From Bacteroidales bacterium UBA3630 (lineage in GTDB: Bacteria > Bacteroidota > Bacteroidia > Bacteroidales > P3), in assembly GCA_002373995.1 (NCBI GenBank), contig DFLB01000063.1, positions 41,500 through 105,499 of the forward strand: a stretch of 64,000 nucleotides of DNA. Reading direction: 5' to 3'. Under the pieces are notes generated by a model, which searched no databases, was not told where the DNA came from, and saw only the letters and a program-made list of their open reading frames with translations. Made by a program: the position numbers and the translations under genes. Below are positions 33,660-42,717 of the stretch, piece by piece (the stretch's first letter is position 1; each line of letters starts with the position of its first letter).

Positions 33660-35117
33660 ATGACAATCAAAGACCTTGAACCCAAAGAGTTGTGGAGCAA
33701 TTTCTACTCCCTCACACGTCAGCCGCGCCCCTCGAAGCACGAGGAGAAAGTGCGCCAATTTCTTGTCGATTGGGCCAAAAAGAACAAAATCGCCTGCCGC
33801 GTAGACAGCATCGGCAACGTCATCCTCAGCAAGCCCGCCACAAAGGGTATGGAGAAAGTGCATCCCGTGGTGCTGCAGGCCCACATGGACATGGTACCCC
33901 AGGCACGTGCCGGTAAGAAGCACGACTTCCTGAAGGATCCCATCGAGACCAAAATCGTGGGCGACTGGGTGTACGCCTGCGACACCACGTTGGGTGCCGA
34001 CGACGGCATGGGTGTGGCCGCCATCATGTCCGTCTTCACCAGCAAGACCGCCAAGCACGGCCCCCTCGAGGCACTCATCACCACCGACGAGGAAACCGGT
34101 ATGACGGGTGCTTTCGGCCTCAAGAAAGGCGAGCTGCACGGCGACTATCTGCTCAACCTCGACTCAGAGACAGAGGGCGAACTCTACGTGGGCTGCGCCG
34201 GTGGCATCGACGCCGCTATGAGCATCCCCTATACTACCGAGAAAGCGCCGAAGGGCATGGTAGCCTACAAGCTCACCATCGGAGGTCTGAAAGGCGGACA
34301 TAGCGGCATGGAAATCAATACCGGCCGCGCCAATGCCAACAAGCTCCTCTTCCGCCATCTGCGCTGGGTGGCCGAATGCGGCATACGTCTCATCTCCGTC
34401 GAAGGCGGCAACATGCGCAACGCCATCCCGCGCGATGCCGAAGCCGTCATCGCCATGCCCAAGGAGCACGTAGACTGCATCCTCAAAGAGTTTGACAAGG
34501 TGGCCGGATGGGTGAAGAAGGAACTTGCTGCCGTCGAGCCAGACTTCTTTATGAAATACGAGAAGGTGCGCATGAACCCAACCGTCATCTCGGAAGAAGG
34601 TACACAGAAGATTATCAGCCTGATGATGGTGGCCCCGAACGGCGTCATCCGCATGAGCAAAGACATGGAAGGCCTCGTGGAGACCTCGCTCAACCTGGCT
34701 ATCGCCAAGACAACAGCAAGCAAGAAATTCGTCGTCTATGCCCTGCTGCGCTCCAGCGTCGACACTGCCAAGGAAGCCCTCGCTGAGCGCCTTGTCTGCC
34801 TCGCAGAACTCGCCGGCGGCAAATGCCAACTCAGCGGTGCCTATCCTGGCTGGAAACCCAACATGGAGAGCCAACTGCTGAAGACCATGAAGCAGACCTA
34901 CAAGAAACTCTACAAAAAGGAGCCAGCAGTAATGGCCATCCATGCCGGCCTCGAGTGTGGTCTGCTGGGCGGCAAATATCCCGACATGGAGATGATCTCC
35001 TTCGGCCCCACACTGCAGAGCCCCCACAGCCCCGACGAGCGCTGCTACATCCCCAGCGCCAAGAAATTCTACGACTACCTCCTCGCCACACTGGAAGCCA
35101 TTCCAGTGAAGAAATAA
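33660..35117 (+). CDS. pepD: Aminoacyl-histidine dipeptidase (M20C, PepD)
   Basis: 485 residues, the usual length for PepD. Motifs: LEPKELWSNFYSLTRQPRPSKHEE, the first zinc-site VLQAHMDMVPQ, the bridging aspartate in LGADDGMGVAA, catalytic Glu region TTDEETGMTGAFG, NLDSETEGELYVGCAGG, GLKGGHSGMEI and AIHAGLECGLLGGKYP. It cleaves dipeptides such as Xaa-His in the cytoplasm. It has its own consensus promoter and ends at a strong terminator, so it is monocistronic. Confidence 0.95.
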   Translation: MTIKDLEPKELWSNFYSLTRQPRPSKHEEKVRQFLVDWAKKNKIACRVDSIGNVILSKPATKGMEKVHPVVLQAHMDMVPQARAGKKHDFLKDPIETKIVGDWVYACDTTLGADDGMGVAAIMSVFTSKTAKHGPLEALITTDEETGMTGAFGLKKGELHGDYLLNLDSETEGELYVGCAGGIDAAMSIPYTTEKAPKGMVAYKLTIGGLKGGHSGMEINTGRANANKLLFRHLRWVAECGIRLISVEGGNMRNAIPRDAEAVIAMPKEHVDCILKEFDKVAGWVKKELAAVEPDFFMKYEKVRMNPTVISEEGTQKIISLMMVAPNGVIRMSKDMEGLVETSLNLAIAKTTASKKFVVYALLRSSVDTAKEALAERLVCLAELAGGKCQLSGAYPGWKPNMESQLLKTMKQTYKKLYKKEPAVMAIHAGLECGLLGGKYPDMEMISFGPTLQSPHSPDERCYIPSAKKFYDYLLATLEAIPVKK

Positions 35118-35136
35118 AAAAACAGGTAGAACAGAA

Positions 35137-35169
35137 GCGGCGGCGGCATCTTGCAGATGCCGCCGCCGC
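35137..35169. terminator. Strong hairpin terminator after pepD
   Basis: A 14-bp perfect stem, GCGGCGGCGGCATC (35137-35150) with GATGCCGCCGCCGC (35156-35169), loop TTGCA, followed by TGTTTTT on the plus strand. The convergent gene stops at 35175, so it may serve both. Confidence 0.88.
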
Positions 35170-35174
35170 TGTTT

Positions 35175-37004
35175 TTAAAGACCTATAATAACCTTTATCT
35201 TCTCAATGTTGCTCTCCCTCTTGAGCTTGCTTTCCGCATCGGCAGCATTGCTGCTTCGGATAAGGTCGATAAACGCCTGCTGCATCTCAAGGATATAGTC
35301 GCTCTGCCGACTGTAGCGCCGCAAATCCTCAGTATTAGTGATCTCGGTAAGACCACGATAAGCCTTGTACATACGGCTGTAAGCTTTGCGAATGTTACCG
35401 TATGGCAATTCACGGTCGTTGATCGTCTTCTCATTGGCCTTGATCTGCTCCTGCTTGTGCAACGTGCTCAAGCAGAGACGCTGCATATCAAGATGCGACT
35501 GCAGCGTAGTGATAAACCCACGCCCTCGCTCCACGGTATAGAACGACGGCTTGAGATCCACCTGCTTGCGCAGCAGACGATAGCCGTTCGAAAGCACCGC
35601 ATCGGTCTTCTTGCCAGCATTCAGGCTGTCATCACAAACGGCAATCGTCTGCCGCAGAGCAAGAACATCGAGGAAACACTGCTGCACTGACCGCACCTCT
35701 TCAAGCTGTTGGTCATAGAGATCCGCTCCCTCTTCATCCTTGAAGGCCGGCATCGGACGCAGATGCTCTTTAGCCTCACGGTAGGTCGACACCACGTCGG
35801 GGAAATCGCGCCGACTCATGATAGAATCACTCCGCAGACTCAAATCCTCATAGACAGGATAAAGGTCAAGGTAACGCTGCTGTGCGGCAATAAAATCATC
35901 CAGCCCCTGGATAAAAAGCAGGCTCTCTGCATTGGTGGTGAAAGCAGGCAGCTGATCTACCGTCTTCAACACATCGCGATACGCCGCATTCACATCGCGA
36001 TACTTCTTCCCGAAAAGTGAAGCAATACTCTCGCTGCCGGCAGCTATCGTAGCCCGCAAGTCGATAGTCTGCAGATAGCGCTGCTGCACATTGATTATCG
36101 TACGCATGCGCATTGTATAGTCCTCATACTCCTTGACATCGGCAAACGATATTGGGACCGTCGTCTGCTTGAAAACCTTCGAATAACTCCGGTAAATATC
36201 CGCATTATCCTTCTCGCAGCGCACCTTGAGCACATTCTTGAAATTCTCTATCTGATACGGCAGCGAATTCTGTCCGAGCACATTCTCCAACAAATCGTTC
36301 TGGAACGAATTCAACTGATCCAGCCGCTCCACACTCTCGTCTGTCGCATTGCCGGCCGAAAGGTCATACTTATTGTACACCATCAGGTACGAATAATACA
36401 GATCCTTCAGCTGCTTGAGTTTGGCCTTGTCGGTAATGCCGGCACCGTCACAAGCCGTGATAATCGCCTTGTGGTGCAGGTCAATATTGGAACGCAAGTC
36501 GGCTGCCATCCTGTTGCGCTCCTCCTGCTGGCGACGGGCCTCCTCCATCGCACGCTGCCTCGCAGCCTCCCTCTCAGCCTCCACTCGCTGCTGCTCCATG
36601 CGGCTATACCTGATACTCATGCGCCCCATCAAGTCGGCCAACCGCCGCAACCGATACTCGAAAATAGGATAATCCGCCAGCACCGTATTGGAATCAATCC
36701 ATATCAGACTGTCGCGAAAATCATAATCATTCTCAATCGACGTCAATGCCCTCTGTGCCTTTGTTCGTATCGAGACACAAAGATTTGTCAACGCCACATA
36801 ATCCTGCGGCTGAGCTTCAAGATACGCAATGGCCGCCGCCGTATCATTCACCCAGGCCGTATCAAGGCCATAGTTTCCCATTATATCACCCACACTCAAC
36901 ACCGTAGGCGGCGTAGCAACAACAGGGCTGCTCTTCTTCGGCTTCTGCCCCATGGCAACCATCAAGGGCAGCATCATCGCGATTATAAGAAAACTCCGTT
37001 TCAT
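35175..37004 (-). CDS. Secreted coiled-coil-rich protein of unknown function
   Basis: 609 residues with a signal peptide (MKRSFLIIAMMLPLMVAMGQ). Mostly helical; a charged coiled coil runs over about residues 130-175 (RYSRMEQQRVEAEREAARQRAMEEARRQQEERNRM). Similar helical segments repeat, with the recurring theme LxxQQRYLDL / VQQRYLQTIDLR / VQQCFLDVLALRQ / MQQAFIDLI. This periodicity suggests a tandem helical repeat of roughly 80-100 residues. No catalytic motif is evident. It begins 21 bases after purF and is probably in the same transcript. Codon use is less GC-rich than its neighbours. Confidence 0.75.
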   Translation of the reverse strand: MKRSFLIIAMMLPLMVAMGQKPKKSSPVVATPPTVLSVGDIMGNYGLDTAWVNDTAAAIAYLEAQPQDYVALTNLCVSIRTKAQRALTSIENDYDFRDSLIWIDSNTVLADYPIFEYRLRRLADLMGRMSIRYSRMEQQRVEAEREAARQRAMEEARRQQEERNRMAADLRSNIDLHHKAIITACDGAGITDKAKLKQLKDLYYSYLMVYNKYDLSAGNATDESVERLDQLNSFQNDLLENVLGQNSLPYQIENFKNVLKVRCEKDNADIYRSYSKVFKQTTVPISFADVKEYEDYTMRMRTIINVQQRYLQTIDLRATIAAGSESIASLFGKKYRDVNAAYRDVLKTVDQLPAFTTNAESLLFIQGLDDFIAAQQRYLDLYPVYEDLSLRSDSIMSRRDFPDVVSTYREAKEHLRPMPAFKDEEGADLYDQQLEEVRSVQQCFLDVLALRQTIAVCDDSLNAGKKTDAVLSNGYRLLRKQVDLKPSFYTVERGRGFITTLQSHLDMQRLCLSTLHKQEQIKANEKTINDRELPYGNIRKAYSRMYKAYRGLTEITNTEDLRRYSRQSDYILEMQQAFIDLIRSSNAADAESKLKRESNIEKIKVIIGL

Positions 37005-37025
37005 TGTGTGTTGTTGTTACTCTTG

Positions 37026-38435
37026 TCAGTCGCCATACGACGACGCATCGAAACAATGAGTGCAAATGCTCTCCTTCGGCAACCCTATAGCCTCGCACAC
37101 ATCATCTATCGTGTTAAACTTCAGCGTATCCACACCCACATGCTGGCGTATCACCTCCACCATGCGGGCATACTCCGGCGTCGAAGCGTCGTGATACGCC
37201 TCCAGATTGCGTACCACGCCACCCTCCAGCTCCTCAATCACCCGTCGCGTAATCAACTCCCTGTCCGTCTTCGACTCGCTGAAATTCAAGAAAGTGCACC
37301 CGTGGACCAGCGGCGGGCAGCTGATGCGCACATGCACCGCCTTCGCACCATAATCGTAAAGCATCTTCACATTATCCCTCAACTGCGTGCCACGCACTAT
37401 CGAATCGTCGCAAAACACCACCTCCTTGCCCTGCAGCACCGCACGGCTCGGTATCAGCTTCATCTTCGCCACCAGGGAACGGTCACTCTGACTCACAGGC
37501 ATAAACGAACGACTCCACGTCGGCGTATACTTCAGCAAACCACGCTTATACGGTATCTGCCTCCCGTTGCTGTACCCCAGCGCCATACCAATGCCGCTGT
37601 CAGGTATAGGACTCACAAAATCAGCATGCACATCATCCCGCTCACCCATCAGACGACCCAGGTTGTAGCGCACCTCCTCGGCATTGATGCCCTCATACTC
37701 CGTGCACGGATAGCCATAGTAAATCCACAAAAACGAGCATATCTGATTCCTCGACTCAGCCTGACGCAGCACCTTGATACCGCCCTCCGTCGTCACCTTC
37801 ACCACCTCGCCGGGACCGACAAACCGACACGTCTCGTAACCCAAATTCACATACGAATGACTCTCGCTCGCCAACGCATAATCATTACCCCTCCGACCGA
37901 TCACAATCGGCGTGCGGCCATAACGGTCTCGCGCCGCGATGACACCATCGGGCGTCAAAATCAACATACTGCACGACCCCTTCACCCTGTTGTACACATT
38001 CTCTATCCCCTCCACAAAATCCCTCCCCTGGCTGATCAGCAACGCCACCAGCTCCGTGGGATTGGTGCGACCGATGCTCAAATCAGTAAACTGCTGATGC
38101 TTCGACAAGCAATCCTGCTCCAACTCATCTATATTGTTGATCTTCGAGACCGTAGCAATAGCAAAACGCCCCAAGTGCGAATTCACCATCACCGGCTGCG
38201 CCTCAGTGTCGCTAATCACGCCAATACCCACATTGCCAGTCATCTCCGCCAAATCCTTCGAAAACTTCGGCCGGAAATGCGAATTCTGGATATTGTGAAT
38301 GTTCTGGTGCGCCTGCATGCCGTCAAAAGTCGCCATACCCGCACGCTTCGTGCCCAAATGTGAATGATAATCCGTCCCGTAGAACAAATCACTGATACAG
38401 GGGCGCTCCGATACTACGCCGAAAAATCCGCTCAT
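37026..38435 (-). CDS. purF: PurF-family amidophosphoribosyltransferase without the N-terminal catalytic cysteine
   Basis: 469 residues. The glutamine-amidotransferase-like N-terminal domain begins MSGFFGVVSERPCISDLFYGTDYHS, with serine where canonical PurF has Cys2 (MCGI). The GTKRAGMATFDG and GIGVISDTEAQP segments are otherwise family-like. The phosphoribosyltransferase half is intact, with PDSGIGMALGYS and the PRPP loop EVVFCDDSIVRGTQLRD. PurF makes phosphoribosylamine from PRPP and glutamine. I recall a Bacteroidales PurF branch with Gly at this position, so the substitution may be lineage-wide and the enzyme may use ammonia or a partner. A -7 box (TATCTTTG, minus strand, 38517-38524) and a CGGACC array lie upstream. 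Confidence 0.87.
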   Translation of the reverse strand: MSGFFGVVSERPCISDLFYGTDYHSHLGTKRAGMATFDGMQAHQNIHNIQNSHFRPKFSKDLAEMTGNVGIGVISDTEAQPVMVNSHLGRFAIATVSKINNIDELEQDCLSKHQQFTDLSIGRTNPTELVALLISQGRDFVEGIENVYNRVKGSCSMLILTPDGVIAARDRYGRTPIVIGRRGNDYALASESHSYVNLGYETCRFVGPGEVVKVTTEGGIKVLRQAESRNQICSFLWIYYGYPCTEYEGINAEEVRYNLGRLMGERDDVHADFVSPIPDSGIGMALGYSNGRQIPYKRGLLKYTPTWSRSFMPVSQSDRSLVAKMKLIPSRAVLQGKEVVFCDDSIVRGTQLRDNVKMLYDYGAKAVHVRISCPPLVHGCTFLNFSESKTDRELITRRVIEELEGGVVRNLEAYHDASTPEYARMVEVIRQHVGVDTLKFNTIDDVCEAIGLPKESICTHCFDASSYGD

Positions 38436-38782
38436 AATGCTTTGTTTGTTTTAAATGATGATACAATATGTTGATTTATACTTGTTTGCCTGCCTTCCTC
38501 ACACTGTTTGAAGCTGCAAAGATACAAAAAAAATAGTAAATGCCGAACAACAAATTATCAATTTCTCGCTTTATCACCCCCCACATCCCCACCTCTTCCT
38601 CCGCTGTTGGTCCGGTGGTGGTCCGGGGATGGTCCGGGGATGGTCCGATGGTGGTCCGATGAAAAGCGGACAAACCACGCCCCGGAACCGGTGCGGCTAC
38701 GGCCATTAGGCGGTAGCAGGTAGCGGGTAGTAAAAAGCGGGCCGCAGGTGCTTCCGCCAAACAAAATCTTGTACAAAAAAAA
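38436..38782. other. Gene-free region upstream of purF with promoter and CGGACC array D
   Basis: 347 bases. It holds CAAAGATA at 38517-38524 (minus-strand TATCTTTG -7 box for purF), an A/T-rich stretch, the CGGACC array at 38609-38671, then GGTAGCAGGTAGCGGGTAG heptamers (38711-38729) and an A-rich run before the stop of the MauE-like gene at 38783. No credible gene is seen. Confidence 0.75.
38609..38671 (-). repeat. CGGACC 11-bp iteron array, copy D (upstream of purF)
   Basis: GGTCCG copies at 38609, 38620, 38631, 38642 and 38653, the 8-base loop ATGAAAAG, then an inverted CGGAC (38667-38671). It lies 85 bases upstream of the purF -7 box. Relative to purF its orientation is opposite to that of copy A relative to purA. 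Confidence 0.92.
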
Positions 38783-39658
38783 TTATTCCCCGTCATGCAA
38801 CGAGCGCACAATCTGGCGCTCGCTGATGTTTCGGTAGTGATAGGTCGTCTTCACCCTGCCGTCCTCAAGCAGCACGATGAAGGGCCGCTGGCCATAGGTG
38901 ATCTGCATAAACAGACCGTCAGGCAAATCCGACGGCTCATAGTAGCGTATTCTGTTTGTATCCAAGTCGTTGCGCGACACTATCGACGACAGCTTCTCGC
39001 GCGCCATACGGCAATAGGGGCACCCGGGCGTAACGAAAGCCACCAGCTTGTGACCCTCGGCCAGATGCTCGTCGGCCAAGGCACCGCCATCGGCCACCGA
39101 GGTCTCTATCAGCTCTTTGTCGTAATAGCTCTCGTCAGGGCGAAACATCCAACTGTCCGGCACCGAAATGCAGAACACCGACACCGTCAGCCCGACGGCT
39201 ATCAGCGCCGCCACCCATGGACGCCATCGCCGCGGCGTGGTGGCATGGGTGTCCCATCGCCCATAGAGCAGCGTCAGCACTATCAGCACCGCGTTCTTCA
39301 AGAGCGACTCCACAGGGTTGAAATCCACCAGTTGGCCGAAGCACTGGCACGACTCCATGCGGCCCGCCAGGGCCGCGTAGCCCAGAAAGAGCGAGAACAA
39401 CACCAGCACCAGCAGTGTCAGCAGCCTCACTAACCGTGCCCACCAGCCCAGCGCCAGCATCACGCCCAGCACCAACTCGGCAGCAATACACAGCCGCACA
39501 GCAACATAAGTAACATTCAGCGACAGCCAGCCATACGAGAAGACATACAACTCGAAACTGTCGATGGCAAACAACTTCGCACCGGCCGACACCACAAAGA
39601 CCACGGCCAGCAACATCCGCAGCACCGTCGCTGCCACCCCTTGTGCTCTACTCGGCAT
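38783..39658 (-). CDS. MauE/DoxX-like membrane protein fused to a thioredoxin-fold domain
   Basis: 291 residues from the ATG at 39658, which overlaps the end of the upstream lipoprotein gene by 11 bases; the frame is open further upstream. Residues 10-135 form four or so membrane helices with the MauE-type CQC (C104, C106) in RMESCQCFGQLVDFNP. After a further helix at about 148-165, the C-terminal domain has a CPYC redox motif (C213, C216; FVTPGCPYCRMA) and a typical thioredoxin-like ending. Family knowledge: MauE/DoxX proteins support periplasmic disulfide formation. It is the last gene of a run that includes two four-cysteine mini-lipoproteins, so these may be its clients or partners (inference). 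Confidence 0.8.
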   Translation of the reverse strand: MPSRAQGVAATVLRMLLAVVFVVSAGAKLFAIDSFELYVFSYGWLSLNVTYVAVRLCIAAELVLGVMLALGWWARLVRLLTLLVLVLFSLFLGYAALAGRMESCQCFGQLVDFNPVESLLKNAVLIVLTLLYGRWDTHATTPRRWRPWVAALIAVGLTVSVFCISVPDSWMFRPDESYYDKELIETSVADGGALADEHLAEGHKLVAFVTPGCPYCRMAREKLSSIVSRNDLDTNRIRYYEPSDLPDGLFMQITYGQRPFIVLLEDGRVKTTYHYRNISERQIVRSLHDGE

Positions 39659-39905
39659 AGTTGCGGCAACTGACCTTCTGCATCTGCACACGACGCAGCG
39701 AGTGCGTCCCGTCCTCGGCCACATATTTCTCCTCGAACCCCAACTCCGTGATGCTCTCGCACTTCATCTGACCGTCAACGGTCAGTATGCGCTGCTCCGT
39801 ATCGGCCGTTTCCGTAGCCTCGCACTTGCACTGGTGCTCCTTGGCACAGCCCGCCACCGCCAGTGCCGCGACAGCAGCCATCAGGCAAAAAATCCTCTTT
39901 TTCAT
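39648..39905 (-). CDS. Small four-cysteine lipoprotein
   Basis: 85 residues. Lipoprotein signal MKKRIFCLMAAVAALAVAGC, then AKEHQCKCEATE, and single cysteines in GQMKCESI and QKVSCRNYAE. Beyond the lipid-anchored Cys there are four cysteines in the CxC, C, C layout shared with 31892-32095 and 39911-40162. It follows the latter by 5 bases, and its 3' end overlaps the start of the MauE-thioredoxin gene. Function unknown. Confidence 0.8.
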   Translation of the reverse strand: MKKRIFCLMAAVAALAVAGCAKEHQCKCEATETADTEQRILTVDGQMKCESITELGFEEKYVAEDGTHSLRRVQMQKVSCRNYAE

Positions 39906-39910
39906 GGCCT

Positions 39911-40162
39911 CTATTCGTTATAAACACTGTCAATATCAAACACATAATCCGTGCAGAGCAGCGTATCGACCTTCAGCGAATCGACACTCGTGTGGTACTG
40001 CAGCACCGACAGGCCGTCGCACGACCCCTTCTCTATCTTCACTATGCGCACCTTCGACGTTCCGCGCACCGAGCAACGGCACGTCTTCTCCTTTGTGCAC
40101 CCTGTTGCCAGCAGCACCATCGCCGCCAGCATTCCAAGCAATAGTAATGACTTCTTTTTCAT
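39911..40162 (-). CDS. Small four-cysteine lipoprotein
   Basis: 83 residues from the ATG at 40162, supported by an AGGGA sequence just upstream and by the clean signal MKKKSLLLLGMLAAMVLLATGC. An in-frame ATG at 40180 overlaps the ftsK stop (ATGA) and would add MRKGIN. Mature cysteines: TCRC, then GSCDGL and LLCTDY, the same CxC, C, C layout as its neighbour at 39648. It is translationally coupled to or closely follows ftsK. Confidence 0.8.
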   Translation of the reverse strand: MKKKSLLLLGMLAAMVLLATGCTKEKTCRCSVRGTSKVRIVKIEKGSCDGLSVLQYHTSVDSLKVDTLLCTDYVFDIDSVYNE

Positions 40163-40176
40163 ATTTATCCCTTTTC

Positions 40177-42684
40177 TCATAGTTCCTTCAACATCTCCTC
40201 CAGCGTCACCTCATCGTGCACCAGCACATCACGCGGCTTGCTCCCGTTGCTCGGGCCCACGATGCCTGCCGCCTCCAGCTGGTCGATGATGCGGCCCGCG
40301 CGGTTGTAGCCCAACTGCAACTTGCGCTGCAACAACGACGTGCTGCCAAACTGACTGCTCACCACCAGACGCGCAGCGTCCTTGAAGAACTCGTCGATAT
40401 GCTTCGCATCGAACTCCTTGTTCGGCTCCTCGTTCTCGTCCAGATACTCCGGCAGCTCGAACCCCTCGGGATAGCCCCGCTGCTCGCCGATGAATTTCAC
40501 CAGCCGCTCAATCTCCGGGGTATCAATCAGCGCGCACTGCAGCCTTATCATATCCTTGCCAGCCAGCGAGATAAGCATGTCGCCACGGCCAATGAGCTGC
40601 TGTGCGCCACCGGTGTCGAGGATGGTCTTGCTGTCTATGCCGCTGGTGACGCGGAACGCCACACGCGCGGGGAAGTTGGCCTTGATGGTACCCGTGATGA
40701 TGTTCGTCGTCGGACGCTGCGTGGCGATGATCAGGTGTATACCCACCGCACGCGCCAACTGTGCCAGTCGCGCTATAGGCAGTTCCACCTCCTTTCCCGC
40801 CGTCATGATCAGGTCGCCGAACTCGTCAATTACCACCACAATATAGGGCAGGAAGCGATGCCCGTGCTCCGGGTTGAGCATCCGCTTACAGAACTTCTCG
40901 TTATACTCTGTTATCTTTCTGACCTTGGCCTGTTTCAGTAAGTCGTAGCGGCTATCCATTTCGATGCAGAGCGAGTTCAGCGTACGCACCACCTTCTTCA
41001 CGTCGGTGATAACGGCCTCGTCCTCATCAGGCATCTTAGCCAGATAGTGCCGGTCCAGCGCCGAGTAGAGCGAGAACTCCACCTTCTTGGGGTCCACCAG
41101 CACCAGCTTCAGCTCGCTGGGATGTTTCTTGTACAGCAGACTGGCCAGCACCGCGTTCAATCCAACGCTCTTACCTGTACCCGTCGCACCGGCCATCAGC
41201 AGGTGGGGCATCTTGGCCAGGTCGGTCACGAAGCACTCGTTCGAAATAGTCTTGCCAAAGGCTATCGGCAGTTCCATCTTTGCGTTGCGGAAAGCGTCGC
41301 TCTCCAGCATTGTCTTCATGCTCACAATCTGCGGTTTGGCGTTTGGCACCTCGATACCGATGTTGCTCTCGCCCGGGATGGGCGCAATGATGCGGATGCC
41401 CAACGCCGCCAGACTCAGCGCGATGTCGTTCTCCAGTCCTTTAATCTTGCTGATGCGCACACCCGGGGCAGGCCTTATCTTGTACAGCGTCACCGTAGGA
41501 CCAGGCTGCGCCGTGATGTCGGTAATCTCGATGCCATAGTCCTTCAGTGTCTGGACAATACGGTCTTTGTTAGCTACCAGTTCCTCCACTGTAACCTTGA
41601 CGTTCCTCACCTCCGAGTCGTCGAGCAGGTCTGTGTTTGGCATCACATAGTCGCTCAGATCCAGATGAGGGTCGTATGGTTCGTCGAGCCCGTAATGCCG
41701 CCGGTAGTCGTCCTCGTCCAGCACTTCGCCGTTCTCATCGACAGGCTCCTCCGCCTCGTCCTGTGAGGCCGCAGCCGGAGTTTCGTCGCCCTCGTCCATA
41801 CCTTCTATTGTGAAGCTGACATTGTCCACTGGCGTGTCGGGCTCGCCCTGGGCACGGGCATTGACGCGTGCAAACTCGTCGTCGATATCGAAAGCGGGCT
41901 CCGGTTCGTCGGCAGCCGCAGGCTGATGGAACAGTTTCAGCGCCTCCTCGTCGAAGTCGGCCCCCGGGTCCTCCTCCTGAGGCTCTGCAGTGGCGAGGGG
42001 TTGCGGCTCAGGAACCTTGGGGGTTGGAGGCTCTTCCTTGTAGTCTTCGGCATGGTCGGTGGCAACGTTCTCAATCTCTTTCTCGATATCCTTTGCCACG
42101 CGCTTCATGTCCACCTTCGGCAACTTCACCTCGGGCAGTTCCATCTTGTGCACGAGCACCAGGAACACCACAGCCACAAAGAGCAGCAACACCAGCGTCC
42201 ACCAGCTGAGCCACCTGTGCAACGGTTCGGCCAGCTGCACACCGATGCCGGCATAGCTCTCAAAACCTGCGCTATGCACCCATGCGCCGCCTATGTAGCC
42301 CAGGGTGAGACTCAGCCAGAGCATCCAGAACAGCGTGCTACCCAATGTCTTCCACCACGGCATCACCACCACGTCCCACAGCCTCATGCCGTAGACGAAG
42401 AACAGCAACGCGAAGCCCAGGCTCCCCAATCCGAAGAGGTTGGTTGTGAAGAACTCGGCCACTCCGTGTCCCACAGCGCCAAGCCATCCTGTGCGCCCTG
42501 TGGTGGCATAGTAGCCCACCATCGAAATCACGAGGAATATCGAGAAGAGCACGTAGACCGCTCCGCGGATGTGTGCGAAACGCTTGCTGCGCAGGAACGT
42601 CACAAAACCCTCGCCACTCTTGCGCGACGGGGTCTTGCCTTTCTTGCCCTTTGCCGTAACTGCCTTTTTCTTACCCTTGCCCAC
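40177..42684 (-). CDS. ftsK: DNA translocase FtsK/SpoIIIE
   Basis: 835 residues. A basic N-terminus is followed by four membrane segments (about 42-60, 80-100, 115-135 and 158-180), then an acidic/proline-rich linker (about 200-350). The alpha and beta motor domains follow, with Walker A GATGTGKS (499-506) and Walker B IVVVIDEFGDLI. The C-terminal gamma domain is a winged helix (SLLQRKLQLGYNRAGRIIDQLEAAGIVGP). It pumps the chromosome terminus through the division septum and activates Xer recombination. The upstream neighbour is a secreted protein (33-base gap). Downstream are the two mini-lipoproteins, the first of which almost overlaps. Confidence 0.97.
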   Translation of the reverse strand: MGKGKKKAVTAKGKKGKTPSRKSGEGFVTFLRSKRFAHIRGAVYVLFSIFLVISMVGYYATTGRTGWLGAVGHGVAEFFTTNLFGLGSLGFALLFFVYGMRLWDVVVMPWWKTLGSTLFWMLWLSLTLGYIGGAWVHSAGFESYAGIGVQLAEPLHRWLSWWTLVLLLFVAVVFLVLVHKMELPEVKLPKVDMKRVAKDIEKEIENVATDHAEDYKEEPPTPKVPEPQPLATAEPQEEDPGADFDEEALKLFHQPAAADEPEPAFDIDDEFARVNARAQGEPDTPVDNVSFTIEGMDEGDETPAAASQDEAEEPVDENGEVLDEDDYRRHYGLDEPYDPHLDLSDYVMPNTDLLDDSEVRNVKVTVEELVANKDRIVQTLKDYGIEITDITAQPGPTVTLYKIRPAPGVRISKIKGLENDIALSLAALGIRIIAPIPGESNIGIEVPNAKPQIVSMKTMLESDAFRNAKMELPIAFGKTISNECFVTDLAKMPHLLMAGATGTGKSVGLNAVLASLLYKKHPSELKLVLVDPKKVEFSLYSALDRHYLAKMPDEDEAVITDVKKVVRTLNSLCIEMDSRYDLLKQAKVRKITEYNEKFCKRMLNPEHGHRFLPYIVVVIDEFGDLIMTAGKEVELPIARLAQLARAVGIHLIIATQRPTTNIITGTIKANFPARVAFRVTSGIDSKTILDTGGAQQLIGRGDMLISLAGKDMIRLQCALIDTPEIERLVKFIGEQRGYPEGFELPEYLDENEEPNKEFDAKHIDEFFKDAARLVVSSQFGSTSLLQRKLQLGYNRAGRIIDQLEAAGIVGPSNGSKPRDVLVHDEVTLEEMLKEL

Positions 42685-42717
42685 TTACCACTAAACGCTT
42701 ACACTTAATACTAAACC

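Noticed and set aside
38659..38782. Possible small gene in the purF upstream region
   Set aside because: Open frames here consist of array and heptamer translations; no start with a plausible product was found.
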